Source of the DNA: Quatrionicoccus australiensis
GTDB taxonomy: Bacteria > Pseudomonadota > Gammaproteobacteria > Burkholderiales > Rhodocyclaceae
Assembly (NCBI RefSeq): GCF_020510525.1
Contig: NZ_CP075188.1
Coordinates: 2,108,001 to 2,172,000, forward strand
DNA: 64,000 nucleotides
Reading direction: 5' to 3'
Below are positions 1 through 13,426 of this stretch, one piece after another. The notes beneath the pieces were generated by a model that was not told the origin of the DNA, did no database searches, and saw nothing but the letters and a program-made list of their open reading frames with translations. The position numbers and the translations under genes were made by a program. Positions within the stretch are counted from its first letter, which is position 1, and the number at the start of each line of letters is the position of its first letter.

Positions 1-2
1 CC

Positions 3-839
3 GTCCAGGCCGGGCGCCATCCGGTGGTCGAAGCCGAAATGGCCAACAGCGCCGACACCTTCATCGCCAACGACGTGCTGCTCGCCAAGAACCGCCGCCT
101 GCTGCTGATCACCGGCCCCAACATGGGCGGCAAATCGACCTACATGCGGCAGACGGCGCTGATCGCCCTGCTCGCCCACATCGGCTGCTACGTGCCGGCC
201 GAACGTGTCGTGCTCGGGCCGCTCGACCGCATCTTCACGCGCATCGGCGCCTCCGACGACCTCGCTTCCGGGCGTTCGACCTTCATGGTCGAAATGACCG
301 AAGCCGCCGCCATCCTGCACCACGCAACCGCCAACAGCCTGGTGCTGATGGACGAGATCGGGCGTGGCACCTCGACCTTCGACGGCATGTCGCTGGCCTT
401 CGCGATCCTGCGCCACCTGATCGACAAGAACCGCTGCCTGACGCTGTTCGCCACGCATTATTTCGAGATGACGCGGCTCTCGCACGAATACAGCGAACTG
501 GCCAACGTGCACCTCGACGCCGTCGAGCACAACGACCGCATCGTCTTCATGCACTCGGTCGAGGAAGGCCCGGCTAACCAGAGTTACGGTATCCAGGTCG
601 CTGCTCTGGCCGGCATTCCCAATGCCGTGGTACGCGCCGCCCGCAAGCAGTTGCGCGAATTCGAGCAACGCGCCACGGTCGACCCGCTGCAACCGGATCT
701 TTTCGCCCAGGGCGAGCCGGAGCCATTTGAAGCGGAACCGCACCCGGCGCTCGAACAACTCTCCGGCATCGACCCCGACAGCCTGACGCCGCGCGAGGCG
801 CTCGACGCCTTGTACGCCCTGAAGAAGCTGCTCAAGTGA
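3..839 (+). CDS. mutS: DNA mismatch repair protein MutS, C-terminal part (cut by window edge)
   Basis: MutS recognises mismatches and recruits MutL. Only the C-terminal ATPase half is present, because the reading frame is open to the left edge. The first visible residues include the family signature GRHPVVE. The ATP site GPNMGGKS (Walker A), the [11 protein letters not shown]alker B/signature stretch and the ATHYFEMT switch region follow in the expected order. The C-terminal dimerisation tail ends in the leucine- and lysine-rich LYALKKLLK. An internal GTG at 24 is not the start. The stop overlaps the GTG of the next gene by 4 nt, suggesting coupled translation. Identification is secure; the missing 5' part lies outside the window. 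Confidence 0.97.
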   Translation, partial: VQAGRHPVVEAEMANSADTFIANDVLLAKNRRLLLITGPNMGGKSTYMRQTALIALLAHIGCYVPAERVVLGPLDRIFTRIGASDDLASGRSTFMVEMTEAAAILHHATANSLVLMDEIGRGTSTFDGMSLAFAILRHLIDKNRCLTLFATHYFEMTRLSHEYSELANVHLDAVEHNDRIVFMHSVEEGPANQSYGIQVAALAGIPNAVVRAARKQLREFEQRATVDPLQPDLFAQGEPEPFEAEPHPALEQLSGIDPDSLTPREALDALYALKKLLK

Positions 840-1753
840 AAATCCGGCTGGCCGCCTTGCTGCTTGCCGCAAGCATGGCGGCACAAGCGGAGATCTACCG
901 TTTCGGCTTGATCGGCGACGTCCCCTACTCCGATTACGAACGCCGCGAATTGCCGAAAATGCTCGATGCCATCGCCGACAGCCATGTCGATTTCGTGGCT
1001 CACATCGGCGACATCAAGCACGGCAAGGATCGTTGCGACGACAGCCTGTTCGAAGACCGCTACAAGCTGTTCAATGCGGTGCGCGTTCCCTTCGTTTTCG
1101 TTCCCGGCGACAACGAATGGACCGATTGCAATCGTTCTTCGAACGGTGCCTACGATCCGCTGGAACGGCTAGGCAAATTGCGCAGCCTGTTCTGGAAGGG
1201 CGACTATTCCCTGGGGCAAAAAAAGCTACGCCTGGAAAAACAATCAGGCAGCTACCCGGAACACGCGCGTTTCCGGCTCGGGCCGGTGCTCTTCGTGACC
1301 ATCAACGTTCCCGGCGGCAACAACAACTTCGGCCTCGGCAAGCAGGCCTCGGCGGAATTCCAGGCGCGCAACCCGGTCGTCCTGAAATGGCTGCAGGACA
1401 GTTTCGCCCTCGCCCGCCGTGACAAGCTGGCCGGCATCGTGCTGCTCTTCCAGGCCGATCCGGCCTGGAAGAATTTTGCCCAGGGCCTGGCGCACGAGGG
1501 TTACCGCGAATTTCTCACCATCCTGCGCGCCGAAAGCATTGCCTTTCGCGGTCAGGTCGTCGCCGTGCACGGCGACACCCACATGAGCCACATCGATCAA
1601 CCGTTGCGCGACGGCGACGGCAAGACGCTGGCCAACTTTACCCGCGTCGAAACCTTCGGTTACCCGGTCATGGGCTGGACGCGCGGCATCATCGATACGG
1701 CTTCGCCAACGCTGTTCCGCTTCGAGGCACAGCCCTGGACGTCGAAGCAATAA
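836..1753 (+). CDS. Secreted metallophosphoesterase (calcineurin-like)
   Basis: The 305-residue protein begins with a signal peptide of about 18 residues (basic start, alanine/leucine core, AQA cleavage-like end), so it is probably periplasmic. Calcineurin-type metal-ligand motifs follow in order: [20 protein letters not shown] and, late, VHGDTH. These are the dinuclear-metal signatures of phosphoesterases. The substrate cannot be read from the sequence. The GTG start overlaps the mutS stop by 4 nt, so it is probably translated from the mutS message although functionally unrelated. A strong terminator follows directly. The family call is firm; the biological role is unknown. Confidence 0.85.
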   Translation: MKIRLAALLLAASMAAQAEIYRFGLIGDVPYSDYERRELPKMLDAIADSHVDFVAHIGDIKHGKDRCDDSLFEDRYKLFNAVRVPFVFVPGDNEWTDCNRSSNGAYDPLERLGKLRSLFWKGDYSLGQKKLRLEKQSGSYPEHARFRLGPVLFVTINVPGGNNNFGLGKQASAEFQARNPVVLKWLQDSFALARRDKLAGIVLLFQADPAWKNFAQGLAHEGYREFLTILRAESIAFRGQVVAVHGDTHMSHIDQPLRDGDGKTLANFTRVETFGYPVMGWTRGIIDTASPTLFRFEAQPWTSKQ

Positions 1754-1781
1754 AAAAGGCGCAGATCGCTCTGCGCCTTTT
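1754..1781. terminator. Bidirectional intrinsic terminator
   Basis: A perfect 12-bp stem pairs 1754-1765 with 1770-1781 around the loop TCGC. It has A residues on the left arm and T residues on the right arm, so it gives a U-tract in both directions. It sits between the convergent phosphoesterase gene and slyD. Confidence 0.9.
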
Positions 1782-1801
1782 GCCGGGAAGCTGCCGCAAA
1801 C

Positions 1802-2299
1802 TCAGTGGCAGTCATCCTCGTCGTCGCCACCATGCACATGACCGTGTTCGAGTTCTTCGGCGCTGGCCGGGCGAATCGAGGTCACGGTGCAGGTGAAGAC
1901 CAGAGCCATGCCGGCCAGCGGGTGATTGCCGTCGAGAACAACCTTGTCGTCGGCAATGTCGGTCACACGGTAGATGATGAAATCTTCTTCATTGCCGTCT
2001 TCGGCGCCGCCTTCGAACTGCATGCCAACCTGCAGCTCTTTCGGAAAGTCCTTGCGCGGCTCGATCTGGACCATTTCGGCATCGTAGTCGCCGAAGGCTT
2101 CGTCCGGTTGCAGCTTGACCTTGACCGACTCGCCGACGGCCTTGCCTTGCAGGGCTTCCTCGATTTTCGGGAAGATGTCGTCGTAACCGCCATGCAGATA
2201 GACGAGCGGCTCGCGGCCTTCGTCCACCACTTCGCCATCCGGATCGGTGACGTGGTAGTCGAGGGTGATGACGGTATTTCTGGCGACCAGGGTATTCAT
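1802..2299 (-). CDS. slyD: FKBP-type peptidyl-prolyl cis-trans isomerase, SlyD type
   Basis: The 165-residue cytoplasmic prolyl isomerase and chaperone has the FKBP start (LDYHVTDPDGEVVDEG), the split FKBP fold with an insert-in-flap segment around residues 70-130, and the FKBP return strand VFTCTVTSIRPAS. The C-terminal tail is rich in His, Asp and Cys (HGHVHGG...DDCH), like the metal-binding tail of SlyD that serves nickel handling, though shorter. The start overlaps the bcp stop by 4 nt (ATGA), so it is the last gene of the minus-strand operon. Which metal it binds here is inference. Confidence 0.9.
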   Translation of the reverse strand: MNTLVARNTVITLDYHVTDPDGEVVDEGREPLVYLHGGYDDIFPKIEEALQGKAVGESVKVKLQPDEAFGDYDAEMVQIEPRKDFPKELQVGMQFEGGAEDGNEEDFIIYRVTDIADDKVVLDGNHPLAGMALVFTCTVTSIRPASAEELEHGHVHGGDDEDDCH

Positions 2300-2769
2300 G
2301 TATTCAGTTCCTTGACCAGGCGCAGCACTTCCTGTGCGTGACCCTTGTAATTGACGTTGTAGAGCGCATGGCGAATGATACCCGTGCGGTCGATGATGAA
2401 GGTGGAACGGACGATGCCGTATTTTTTATGGCCATCCACCTCTTTGGCCTGCCAGACACCGTACCGCTTGCAGACGGCGCCATCAGCATCCGACAGCAAC
2501 TCGAGACCGATGCCTTCCTTGTCGCGAAACTCGGCATGTTTCAGACAGTCATCGCGATTGACACCGAGCAGAAGGCAATCCTGCCGCTTGAAATCTCCCT
2601 CGTGATCGGAAAAATCAGTCACCTCCTTGATGCAGCAAGGTGTGCCGTCTTTCGGATAGAAAAAAAGCACAAGATGCTTTTCACCCTGAAAGACCGCCAG
2701 ATCGACAGTCTCCATGTCGGCATCCGGCAAGGCAAATGCGGGAGCTCTTTCGCCAACCTTGAGCAGCAT
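2296..2769 (-). CDS. bcp: Thioredoxin-dependent peroxiredoxin, BCP/PrxQ type
   Basis: The 157-residue peroxiredoxin reduces hydroperoxides with thioredoxin. It has the family opening (VGERAPAFALPD), the FFYPKDGTPCC active-site segment with peroxidatic Cys46, and a late TFIIDRTG strand. The residue before the peroxidatic cysteine, usually Gly, is also Cys (Cys45), which is less common. The start at 2769 was chosen because GGAG lies about 6 nt upstream and the conserved fold begins there; a longer frame to 2829 adds only unrelated residues. It overlaps slyD by 4 nt and lies 96 nt downstream of ftsB. Confidence 0.92.
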   Translation of the reverse strand: MLLKVGERAPAFALPDADMETVDLAVFQGEKHLVLFFYPKDGTPCCIKEVTDFSDHEGDFKRQDCLLLGVNRDDCLKHAEFRDKEGIGLELLSDADGAVCKRYGVWQAKEVDGHKKYGIVRSTFIIDRTGIIRHALYNVNYKGHAQEVLRLVKELNT

Positions 2770-2865
2770 GTTGTTCTCCTCGAGCGCTCTCTTTGGGGGA
2801 CTGCTGAGAGCGATTCTAGCGGAGGCCAATGCTGGTGACTACAGCGGTCGACGCCTTTTTTCCGG

Positions 2866-3150
2866 CTATTTTCCGGGAACTTTCTCCGGAATCTGCACGA
2901 AGGTTTCGTCCTGGCGAACCATGCCCAGTTCGAAACGGGCCCGCTCCTCGATCGCGTCGTAACCCTGCTTGAGGTCGCGGACTTCGGCATCGAGGCCGGC
3001 GTTCCTGATTTCGAGCGACTTGGTGACTTCCTTCTGCTGCTGCAATTGACGGTCGTACTCCCAGACCTTCAGCCAGCCCCCCTTACCCACCCAGAGGGGG
3101 TACTGGAGCAGGCCGATGGCTGCAAGGAGGCCGACCGTCAGCCAGCGCAT
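2866..3150 (-). CDS. ftsB: Cell division protein FtsB
   Basis: The 94-residue bitopic protein links FtsL and FtsQ in the divisome. It shows the typical plan: a short cytoplasmic start, one membrane helix (about residues 3-20, with the [12 protein letters not shown] end seen in FtsB), a coiled coil (about 30-68) and the [16 protein letters not shown] motif near the C-terminus. It starts 6 nt after the eno stop. The eno-ftsB order is common in beta- and gammaproteobacteria and supports the call. Confidence 0.93.
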   Translation of the reverse strand: MRWLTVGLLAAIGLLQYPLWVGKGGWLKVWEYDRQLQQQKEVTKSLEIRNAGLDAEVRDLKQGYDAIEERARFELGMVRQDETFVQIPEKVPGK

Positions 3151-3156
3151 CTGCGT

Positions 3157-4452
<1,296 letters not shown>

Positions 4453-4476
4453 TTATCAATTAATTGAAAGAACTAC

Positions 4477-4785
4477 TTAAATTAAATTATCAACACCGGC
4501 AATGACCAGCATGTTCATTTCGGCAGCATTTTCGCGCGTTTTGCGCGCCGCCTGGTACTCGGCTGAGTCGTAAAAGCGCTTGGCCTGATCAACGGTATCG
4601 AACTCGACGACAACCATCCGTTGCGGCGGCGTCCATTTGCCTTCGAGAATCTCGGCGGCACCACCGCGGACGAGAAAGCGCCCGCCGTATTGCTCGACGG
4701 CCGCTTGCGACATCAGGCGATAACGGGCCATGGCGTCGGCGTCATGTACTTTGACTTCGGCGACGATATAGCCCTTTTCCGCCAT
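4477..4785 (-). CDS. DUF1330 family protein
   Basis: The 102-residue ferredoxin-like dimeric alpha/beta-barrel protein belongs to the DUF1330 family. The family pattern is visible: KGYIVAEVKVHD start, YGGRFLVRGG, VVEFDTVDQAKRFYDSAEYQAAR. No catalytic function is established for these proteins. The ATG overlaps the kdsA stop by 1 nt (TAATG), indicating coupled translation within the kdsA-eno operon. The context suggests only co-expression with central metabolism, not a specific role. Confidence 0.88.
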   Translation of the reverse strand: MAEKGYIVAEVKVHDADAMARYRLMSQAAVEQYGGRFLVRGGAAEILEGKWTPPQRMVVVEFDTVDQAKRFYDSAEYQAARKTRENAAEMNMLVIAGVDNLI

Positions 4786-5617
4786 TACTTCAGTTCCTCG
4801 AAGCCTGCGCTCTTGACCGCCTTGTCAAGCGCAGCCAGGGTAGCCAGAAGGCTTTCCATGCGATCCAGCGGCCAGCTGTTCGGGCCATCCGACCAGGCTT
4901 TTTCCGGACAAGGATGGGTTTCCATGAACAGGCCGGAAATACCGACCGCCACGGCGGCACGCGCCAGAACGGGCACAAATTCGCGTTGTCCGCCCGAGGT
5001 CGTACCCTGCCCGCCCGGCAACTGCACGCTGTGCGTTGCATCGAACACGACCGGACAACCGGTTTCACGCATGATCGCCAGGCTGCGCATGTCGGAAACC
5101 AGATTGTTGTAGCCGAAGGAGGCGCCACGCTCGCAGACCATGATGTTGTCGGCGCCGTTGTTCACTTCGCGTGCCTTGGCAACGACGTTCTTCATGTCGC
5201 CCGGGGCAAGAAACTGCCCTTTTTTGATGTTGACCGGCTTGCCGCAGGTCGCAACCGCATGGATGAAGTCGGTCTGCCGGCACAGGAAGGCCGGCGTCTG
5301 CAGCACATCAACCACACTGGCCACGGCCGGAATGTCTTCGACGGTATGCACGTCGGTCAGCACCGGCACGCCGATCTGGCGTTGTACTTCCGAGAAGATG
5401 CGCAGACCTTCGTCCAGACCGAGGCCGCGCACCGAGGTGCCGGAACTGCGATTGGCCTTGTCGTACGACGCCTTGAAGATGTAGTTGATACCCAGACGGG
5501 CACAAACTTCCTTCATATGGCCGGCGACATCCAGGCATAGCTGCTCGGACTCGGCGGTACAGGGCCCGGCAATCAGGAAAAAAGGCTTATCTAGGCCAGC
5601 TTCGAAACCGCACAGAT

Positions 5618-5621
<4 letters not shown>
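4785..5621 (-). CDS. kdsA: 2-dehydro-3-deoxyphosphooctonate aldolase (Kdo-8-phosphate synthase)
   Basis: KdsA condenses arabinose-5-phosphate and phosphoenolpyruvate to Kdo-8-phosphate, the precursor of Kdo in LPS and group-2-type capsule linkers. The 278-residue protein shows the AGPC segment with Cys21, [42 protein letters not shown] and [14 protein letters not shown] Cys at the position of Asn in the E. coli enzyme, with downstream His, Glu and Asp, matches the metal-dependent class. The ATG overlaps the stop of an upstream 46-codon stub frame whose first 19 residues copy the KdsA N-terminus. The downstream capsule locus also needs Kdo. Confidence 0.96.
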
Positions 5622-8487
<2,866 letters not shown>

Positions 8488-8498
<11 letters not shown>

Positions 8499-9639
8499 CG
8501 GCAAGGTCTATATCACCCGTAGTTCGGCCTTTTTGCCGAATGCACCGGTCGATAACGAAAACATCGAGAACGTGCTCGGCATGGTTGGCGGCCGACCTTC
8601 GCGCGCTCGCCGCATCGTGTTGCGCAACAACGGCATCCGCGAACGTTACTACGCGATCGATCCGGCGACTGGCGAAACAACGCACAACAATGCCCAACTG
8701 ACGGCGGCAGCGATCCGCGGCCTGGATATCGGCGACGCCATCGATTGCTTGTCCACCGGCACGACCATGCCCGACCAGTTGATGCCCAACCATGGCGTCA
8801 TGGTGCACGGCGAACTGGGCATTTCGCCCTGTGAAGTCGTGTCGACCGCTGGCATCTGCCTGTCCGGCCTGACCGCACTGAAATATGCCTACATGGCCGT
8901 GCTCTGTGGCCAGGCGAAAAATGCCGTCGCCACCGGTTCGGAACAGGCTTCCGCCGTGCTGCATGCGCGCAATTTCGCCAGCGAGTCGGAACACCGCATT
9001 AGCGAGCTGGAAAGCAACCCGGAAATCGCTTTCGAAAAAGATTTTCTGCGCTGGATGCTCTCCGACGGCGCCGGCGCTTTCCTGCTCCAGGATCAGCCGG
9101 CACCTGCCGGACTGTCGCTGCGCATCGACTGGATCGACATCCTGTCGCAGGCCGGCGCCATGGAAACCTGCATGTACGCTGGCGGCGAAAAGCAGGAAGA
9201 CGGCACGTTGCGCGGCTGGAAGACCTATCCGGCCAACGAATGGGGCCGGCGCTCGCTGTTTGCCATCAAGCAGGACGTCCGGCTGCTCAATGAAAACATC
9301 GTGCGCCAGACGATAGGCAAGATCCTCGAGAAGTCGATGGCGACGCGCGAACTCAAGCCGGATGCGGTCGACTGGTTCCTGCCGCACATGTCTTCCGAGT
9401 ACTTCCGCCAGCCGCTTGCCGAGCACATGGCTGCACTCGGCTTCCCGATTCCCCAGGAAAAGTGGTTCACCAACCTGCACACCAAGGGCAACACCGGTGC
9501 CGCGTCGATCTACATCATGATCGATGAACTGTTCAAAAGCGGCCGCCTCAAGAACGGTGACCGCCTGCTCTGCTTCATCCCGGAAAGCGGCCGTTTCACC
9601 GGCTCGCTGATGCATCTGACGGCGGTCGACCATGCTTGA
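8488..9639 (+). CDS. darB: DarB-type beta-ketoacyl-ACP synthase III
   Basis: The 383-residue thiolase-fold condensing enzyme has the FabH-type triad: Cys124 in STAGICLSG, His300 in LPHMS and Asn335 in KGNTGAAS. The N-terminal pattern ([44 protein letters not shown]) is that of DarB, the ketosynthase of dialkylresorcinol pathways, rather than of housekeeping FabH. In characterised systems DarB joins two beta-keto or enoyl thioesters and DarA completes ring formation. Coding overlap with both neighbours (11 nt before, 8 nt after) indicates one coupled unit. The acyl substrates here are unknown. Confidence 0.9.
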
Positions 9640-10027
9640 CAACGAAGTTCCCCAGGAGGGCAACGCTACCCTAGGCGGCCACAGCAAGGCAGTCTATGCG
9701 CGCGGCGCCGACGGCAAGCTGCATCTCGTCCAGTCGGCCGGCTGGGAGGTCGAGGAAATCGTCACAAAACAAGCCGTAGACGACCTCAACCGCCTGGCTG
9801 CAGATGCCCGCCAGCGCGCTCTCGCCGGGCAGACCTCGGCGCTCGAATACCACATGCACAAGGCGCGCATGGACGTGGCTATGCTGGCGCAGACCACCGG
9901 CCTTTTCCAGTGGCGCATTCGCCGTCATTTCCGGCCGGACATCTTCGCCACACTGTCTGACGCGCTGCTCGCCCGCTACGCCGAGGTAATGGGCATCAGC
10001 CTCGAACAACTGAAAAAGGTCGATTGA
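9632..10027 (+). CDS. Small dar-operon protein with HTH-like C-terminus
   Basis: The 131-residue soluble protein of unknown function overlaps darB by 8 nt and the BtrH-type gene by 1 nt. The N-terminal half is variable. The middle contains YHMHKARMD. The C-terminal part (about residues 75-131) looks like a degenerate XRE-type helical bundle: [17 protein letters not shown] resembles a helix-turn-helix, and [16 protein letters not shown] resembles the helix that follows it in Cro/CI folds. Similar small proteins next to darB in other DAR/flexirubin loci are recalled but could not be checked. It could be a local regulator or a structural partner of the condensing enzymes. Confidence 0.75.
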   Translation: MLDNEVPQEGNATLGGHSKAVYARGADGKLHLVQSAGWEVEEIVTKQAVDDLNRLAADARQRALAGQTSALEYHMHKARMDVAMLAQTTGLFQWRIRRHFRPDIFATLSDALLARYAEVMGISLEQLKKVD

Positions 10028-11013
10028 TGGAATTCCAGCACAGCCAGGCTTCCCACTGCGAAAGCGGCGTCATGTCCACGATGCTGCGCCACCAGGGCCT
10101 GCCGATTTCCGAGCCGATGGCGTTCGGGCTGTCCTCGGCGCTCTCTTTCGCCTATCTGCCCATCGTCAAGATCAATGGCCTGCCGCTGGTCGCCTACCGC
10201 ATGCCGCCCAAGTTCATCATCAAGGGGCTGCAGAAGCCGCTCGGCCTGAAAATGCGCTTCGAGACCTTCGGCAAGCCGGAGGACGGCACGCGTCGCCTCG
10301 ACGAACTGCTCGCCGCCGGCCACATCGTCGGCATGCAGACCTCGGTCTTCTGGCTGCCCTACATGCCGGAAGACCTGCGCTTTCACTTCAACGCCCACAA
10401 TGTGCTGGCCTACGGTCGCGATGCGGCGAGCGGCGACTACCTGCTCTCCGACCCGGTCTTCGACACGCCCATGCGTTGCGCGCCGGAAGCCCTGCAGAAA
10501 GCCCGTTTCGCCAAGGGCGCGCTGGCCCCGAAAGGCCTGCTTTACTACGCCACCGGCAAGCCGCAGATACCGGACTGGTCGGTGGTCATCCCCAAGGCGC
10601 TGAAGAAGACCGTGCGCATCATGGAAACGCCGCTGCCGATCATCGGCGTGCGCGGCATCCGCAGCCTGGCGAAGGCGATCGAACGACTCGATGCGAGCGC
10701 GCCAGCGGCGAGCAAGATGTTCATCGGCCAGATCGTGCGCATGCAGGAAGAAATCGGCACCGGCGGTGGTGGTTTCCGCTTCATCTACGCGTCCTTCCTG
10801 CAGGAAGCCGCCGAACTGCTCGCCCGGCCGCGTCTCAACGAGCTGTCCGAAGCCTTGATCGAGATCGGCGACGAATGGCGAGAATTCGCGCTCTTCGCAG
10901 CGCGCATGATCCGCGACCGCGAGCCGCTGGCGCCGGGCAAGCTCGCCGATCAATTGCGCCGCATCGCCGAGCACGAACAGGCCTTCTTCCGCGACCTGAA
11001 ACGCGCCGCCTGA
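10027..11013 (+). CDS. BtrH N-terminal domain protein, probable ACP-dependent acyltransferase
   Basis: The 328-residue protein has the BtrH N-terminal domain followed by a DUF4872-like helical part. BtrH of butirosin biosynthesis moves an acyl group from an acyl carrier protein to an amine, and the fold is papain-like. Candidate catalytic residues are Cys11 in SHCESG, the His in FNAHNVLAYG and the Asp in YLLSDPVFD. The ATG at 10027 overlaps the previous stop (TGATG); a TTG one codon earlier is less likely. It lies between darB and the exporter genes, with an ACP later in the operon, so a role in transferring the finished chain to an acceptor is a reasonable inference. Confidence 0.82.
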   Translation: MEFQHSQASHCESGVMSTMLRHQGLPISEPMAFGLSSALSFAYLPIVKINGLPLVAYRMPPKFIIKGLQKPLGLKMRFETFGKPEDGTRRLDELLAAGHIVGMQTSVFWLPYMPEDLRFHFNAHNVLAYGRDAASGDYLLSDPVFDTPMRCAPEALQKARFAKGALAPKGLLYYATGKPQIPDWSVVIPKALKKTVRIMETPLPIIGVRGIRSLAKAIERLDASAPAASKMFIGQIVRMQEEIGTGGGGFRFIYASFLQEAAELLARPRLNELSEALIEIGDEWREFALFAARMIRDREPLAPGKLADQLRRIAEHEQAFFRDLKRAA

Positions 11014-11924
11014 TGCTGGTCGTCGACGGCGTCTCCTACCGTTATCGCGACGCCGCCAGCCCGGCCCTGCAGGGCATTTCGCTGCATATTCCGGCCGGCG
11101 GCATCTACGGCCTGCTCGGCCCGAACGGCGCCGGCAAGACGACCCTGATTTCGCTGCTCGCCGGGCTGTTGACCGCTGCCGACGGCAAGATCGCGCTGCA
11201 CGGCCAGCCGCTTGCCACCGCCCGCACCGTCAACCCGCGCGCCATCGCGCTGGTGCCGCAGGACTACGCCTTCTATCCGATGCTGACGGTGACCGAGAAC
11301 CTGCGCTTCTTCGGCGGCATCCTCGGTCTGACTGGCTCAATACTCAAGACACGGCTTGAGTCGGCCATTGCCTTCGCCCGCCTCGAGCAGGTCGTCGCCA
11401 AGCGCGCCGGGGAGCTTTCCGGCGGCCTGCGCCGGCGCCTCAACCTGGCGATCGGCCTGCTCGGCCAGCCGCAGCTGCTGCTCCTCGACGAGCCGACAGT
11501 CGGCGTCGATCCGCAATCGCGGCACTTCCTGCTCGAATCCATTGCCGCATTGCCCGCGGCCGGCACGACGGTGATCTACACCAGCCACTACATGGAAGAA
11601 GTCGAAGCAATCTGCCAGCAGATCGCCATCATCGACCAGGGCAAGGTGCTGACCGAGGGCCGGCTGGCCGACATTCTCGCCACTCCGGAGCCCGTGCTCG
11701 ACATCACGCTCGACCGCGAACTGCCGGCCGACATCGCGACACGGCATGCGGCCAGTGCCAGCGGCGAACTGAAATATGCCCTCAAACTGGCGTCGACCGC
11801 TGAGCTGCCGCGCCTGCTCGACGAACTCGCCGCTGCCGGCTGTGGCGTGCGCCAGTTGCGCTTCGGCCAGCACGACCTGGAACAGGTCTTCATGCGCCTG
11901 ACCAATCGTTCGCTGCGGGACTAG
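11013..11924 (+). CDS. ABC exporter ATP-binding protein of the dar-type locus
   Basis: The 303-residue ATPase has Walker A GPNGAGKTT, a Q-loop (VPQDYAFYP), signature LSGGLRRRL, Walker B LLLLDEPTVGVD and the switch His in YTSHYMEE. This is the arrangement of ABC-2 exporters of the DrrA/NodI type, with a C-terminal substrate-linked extension of about 90 residues. The ATG overlaps the preceding stop (TGATG), and the permease gene starts 3 nt downstream. Together they should export the hydrophobic product of the operon or move it to the outer leaflet. Confidence 0.95.
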   Translation: MLVVDGVSYRYRDAASPALQGISLHIPAGGIYGLLGPNGAGKTTLISLLAGLLTAADGKIALHGQPLATARTVNPRAIALVPQDYAFYPMLTVTENLRFFGGILGLTGSILKTRLESAIAFARLEQVVAKRAGELSGGLRRRLNLAIGLLGQPQLLLLDEPTVGVDPQSRHFLLESIAALPAAGTTVIYTSHYMEEVEAICQQIAIIDQGKVLTEGRLADILATPEPVLDITLDRELPADIATRHAASASGELKYALKLASTAELPRLLDELAAAGCGVRQLRFGQHDLEQVFMRLTNRSLRD

Positions 11925-11927
11925 ACC

Positions 11928-13160
11928 ATGTCAGCCCGTCTGCTCGCCCTCTGGCTCAAGGAATCCATCGCCCTGCTGCGCGACCGGCATGGCCTGCTCG
12001 CGCTGTTCATCATGCCGACCATTTTCATCCTGGTCATGACCCTGGCCCTGCGCGACAGCTTCACGCCAGGTGCCCGCATCGACGCCAGCTACGCGCTCGT
12101 CGACCTCGATCAAAGCGCCAGTTCGGCAGCCTTGAGCAAGCGCTTGAGCAAGGCTGCCTCGTTCAACCGCATCGACCACGCCGGTAATCTTGACGCCGCG
12201 CGCACCGCCGTACTGGCCGGCCGGCTCAATCTTGCCCTCGTCGTCCCGCCCGGCTTTGGCGAACGCCTGCTGACACCTGGTGGCGCCGACGGCCAGCCGG
12301 CCGAACCACTGATTTTGCTGCTCGATCCGGCGCTGTCGCCCGCCCTGCAACTCGCCTTCCGCAATCAGGTCATGGCGGCGCTGGGTGGTGTCCGGGCCGA
12401 CGAGCTGACCCACAAGGCCGGCAAATTGTTCGGCCTGCCGGTCGCGCCCGGCGCCAGCGCCGACAAGGACTGGCCGGACGAGATCCGCAGCGAAGCGGTG
12501 CGCCGTGACAGCAATGCCAGCCTGCCTTCCTCGGTGCAGCAGAATGTGCCGGCCTGGCTGATCTTTGCGATGTTCTTCGTGGTCATCCCGATTTCCTCGA
12601 TTTTCATCATCGAGCGCCAGCACGGCACGCTGCAGCGCCTGCGCGCCATGGGTCTGCCTTTCCGCCTGGTGCTGGCGGGCAAGCTGCTGCCTTTCTTCGT
12701 CGTCAACCAGGTGCAGGCCCTGCTCATGGTGCTGGTCGGCATGTACCTGGTGCCGCTGTTTGGTAGCGAGGCGCTGCAACTGCCGGCCACGCCGGCCCTG
12801 TTGCTTGCCTGGTGGGCCGTTTCGGCCGCCGTCAGCCTGGCCGCCGTGGCCTGGGCGCTGCTCATCGCCAGCCTGGCCAAAACCTCGGAACAGGCAACCA
12901 TCGTCGGCGGCGTCGGCAACATACTGATGGGCGCCATCGGCGGCATCATGGTGCCGAAATTCATCATGCCTGCCGCCATGCAGCAACTTGCCGCGCTGTC
13001 GCCGATGGCCTGGGCGCTGGAAGGTTTCCACACGGTGATGCTGCGCCACGGCGGCCTCTCCGACGTCTTGCCCAGCATCGTCCAGTTGCTGGCCTTTTCC
13101 CTCCTGTCGCTGGTTGCCGCCGTCTGGCTGAACCGGCGCGCCCTAGCCGCCCGCTCATGA
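11928..13160 (+). CDS. ABC-2 type exporter permease
   Basis: The 410-residue permease has one N-terminal membrane helix (about residues 22-42, LLALFIMPTIFILVMTLAL), a large extracytoplasmic domain of roughly 160 residues, and five further helices starting near residue 205 (IFAMFFVVIPISSIFII). This is the YhgE/YbhR-like layout. The FIIERQHGTLQRLRAMG segment is the coupling helix region typical of ABC-2 permeases. It pairs with the ATPase immediately upstream and overlaps the ACP gene by 4 nt (ATGA). The substrate is inferred to be the lipid made by the locus. Confidence 0.93.
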   Translation: MSARLLALWLKESIALLRDRHGLLALFIMPTIFILVMTLALRDSFTPGARIDASYALVDLDQSASSAALSKRLSKAASFNRIDHAGNLDAARTAVLAGRLNLALVVPPGFGERLLTPGGADGQPAEPLILLLDPALSPALQLAFRNQVMAALGGVRADELTHKAGKLFGLPVAPGASADKDWPDEIRSEAVRRDSNASLPSSVQQNVPAWLIFAMFFVVIPISSIFIIERQHGTLQRLRAMGLPFRLVLAGKLLPFFVVNQVQALLMVLVGMYLVPLFGSEALQLPATPALLLAWWAVSAAVSLAAVAWALLIASLAKTSEQATIVGGVGNILMGAIGGIMVPKFIMPAAMQQLAALSPMAWALEGFHTVMLRHGGLSDVLPSIVQLLAFSLLSLVAAVWLNRRALAARS

Positions 13161-13426
13161 ACGCCGCCCTCTGCCACGAACTCAAAGCCCTGATCATCGA
13201 AGCCTGCGACAAGGACTGCGCACCCGAGGCGATCAGCGACGACGAACTGCTGTTCGGGCCGGAGGCACCGCTGCAGCTCGATTCGCTCGATGCGCTGCAG
13301 GTCTCGATGGCGATCAAGAAGAAATACGGCCTGCGCCTGCCCGACAGCAAGGAAACCCGGCGCATCCTGTCCAGCGTCGCCAACCTCGCCGAACATCTCG
13401 ACGCCTGGCGGGCCAGCCGCGCATGA
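13157..13426 (+). CDS. Acyl carrier protein (phosphopantetheine-binding)
   Basis: The 89-residue helical carrier has the phosphopantetheine attachment motif LDSLDALQ with Ser43, and acidic helix II follows. It is clearly diverged from housekeeping AcpP and has a FGPEAPLQ lead-in typical of ACPs from aryl-polyene/DAR loci. It should carry the growing chain between the ketosynthases, DarB/DarA and the BtrH-type transferase. Overlaps of 4 nt on both sides (with the permease and ketosynthase genes) show translational coupling. No phosphopantetheinyl transferase is encoded in the window, so a general one must serve. Confidence 0.9.
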   Translation: MNAALCHELKALIIEACDKDCAPEAISDDELLFGPEAPLQLDSLDALQVSMAIKKKYGLRLPDSKETRRILSSVANLAEHLDAWRASRA

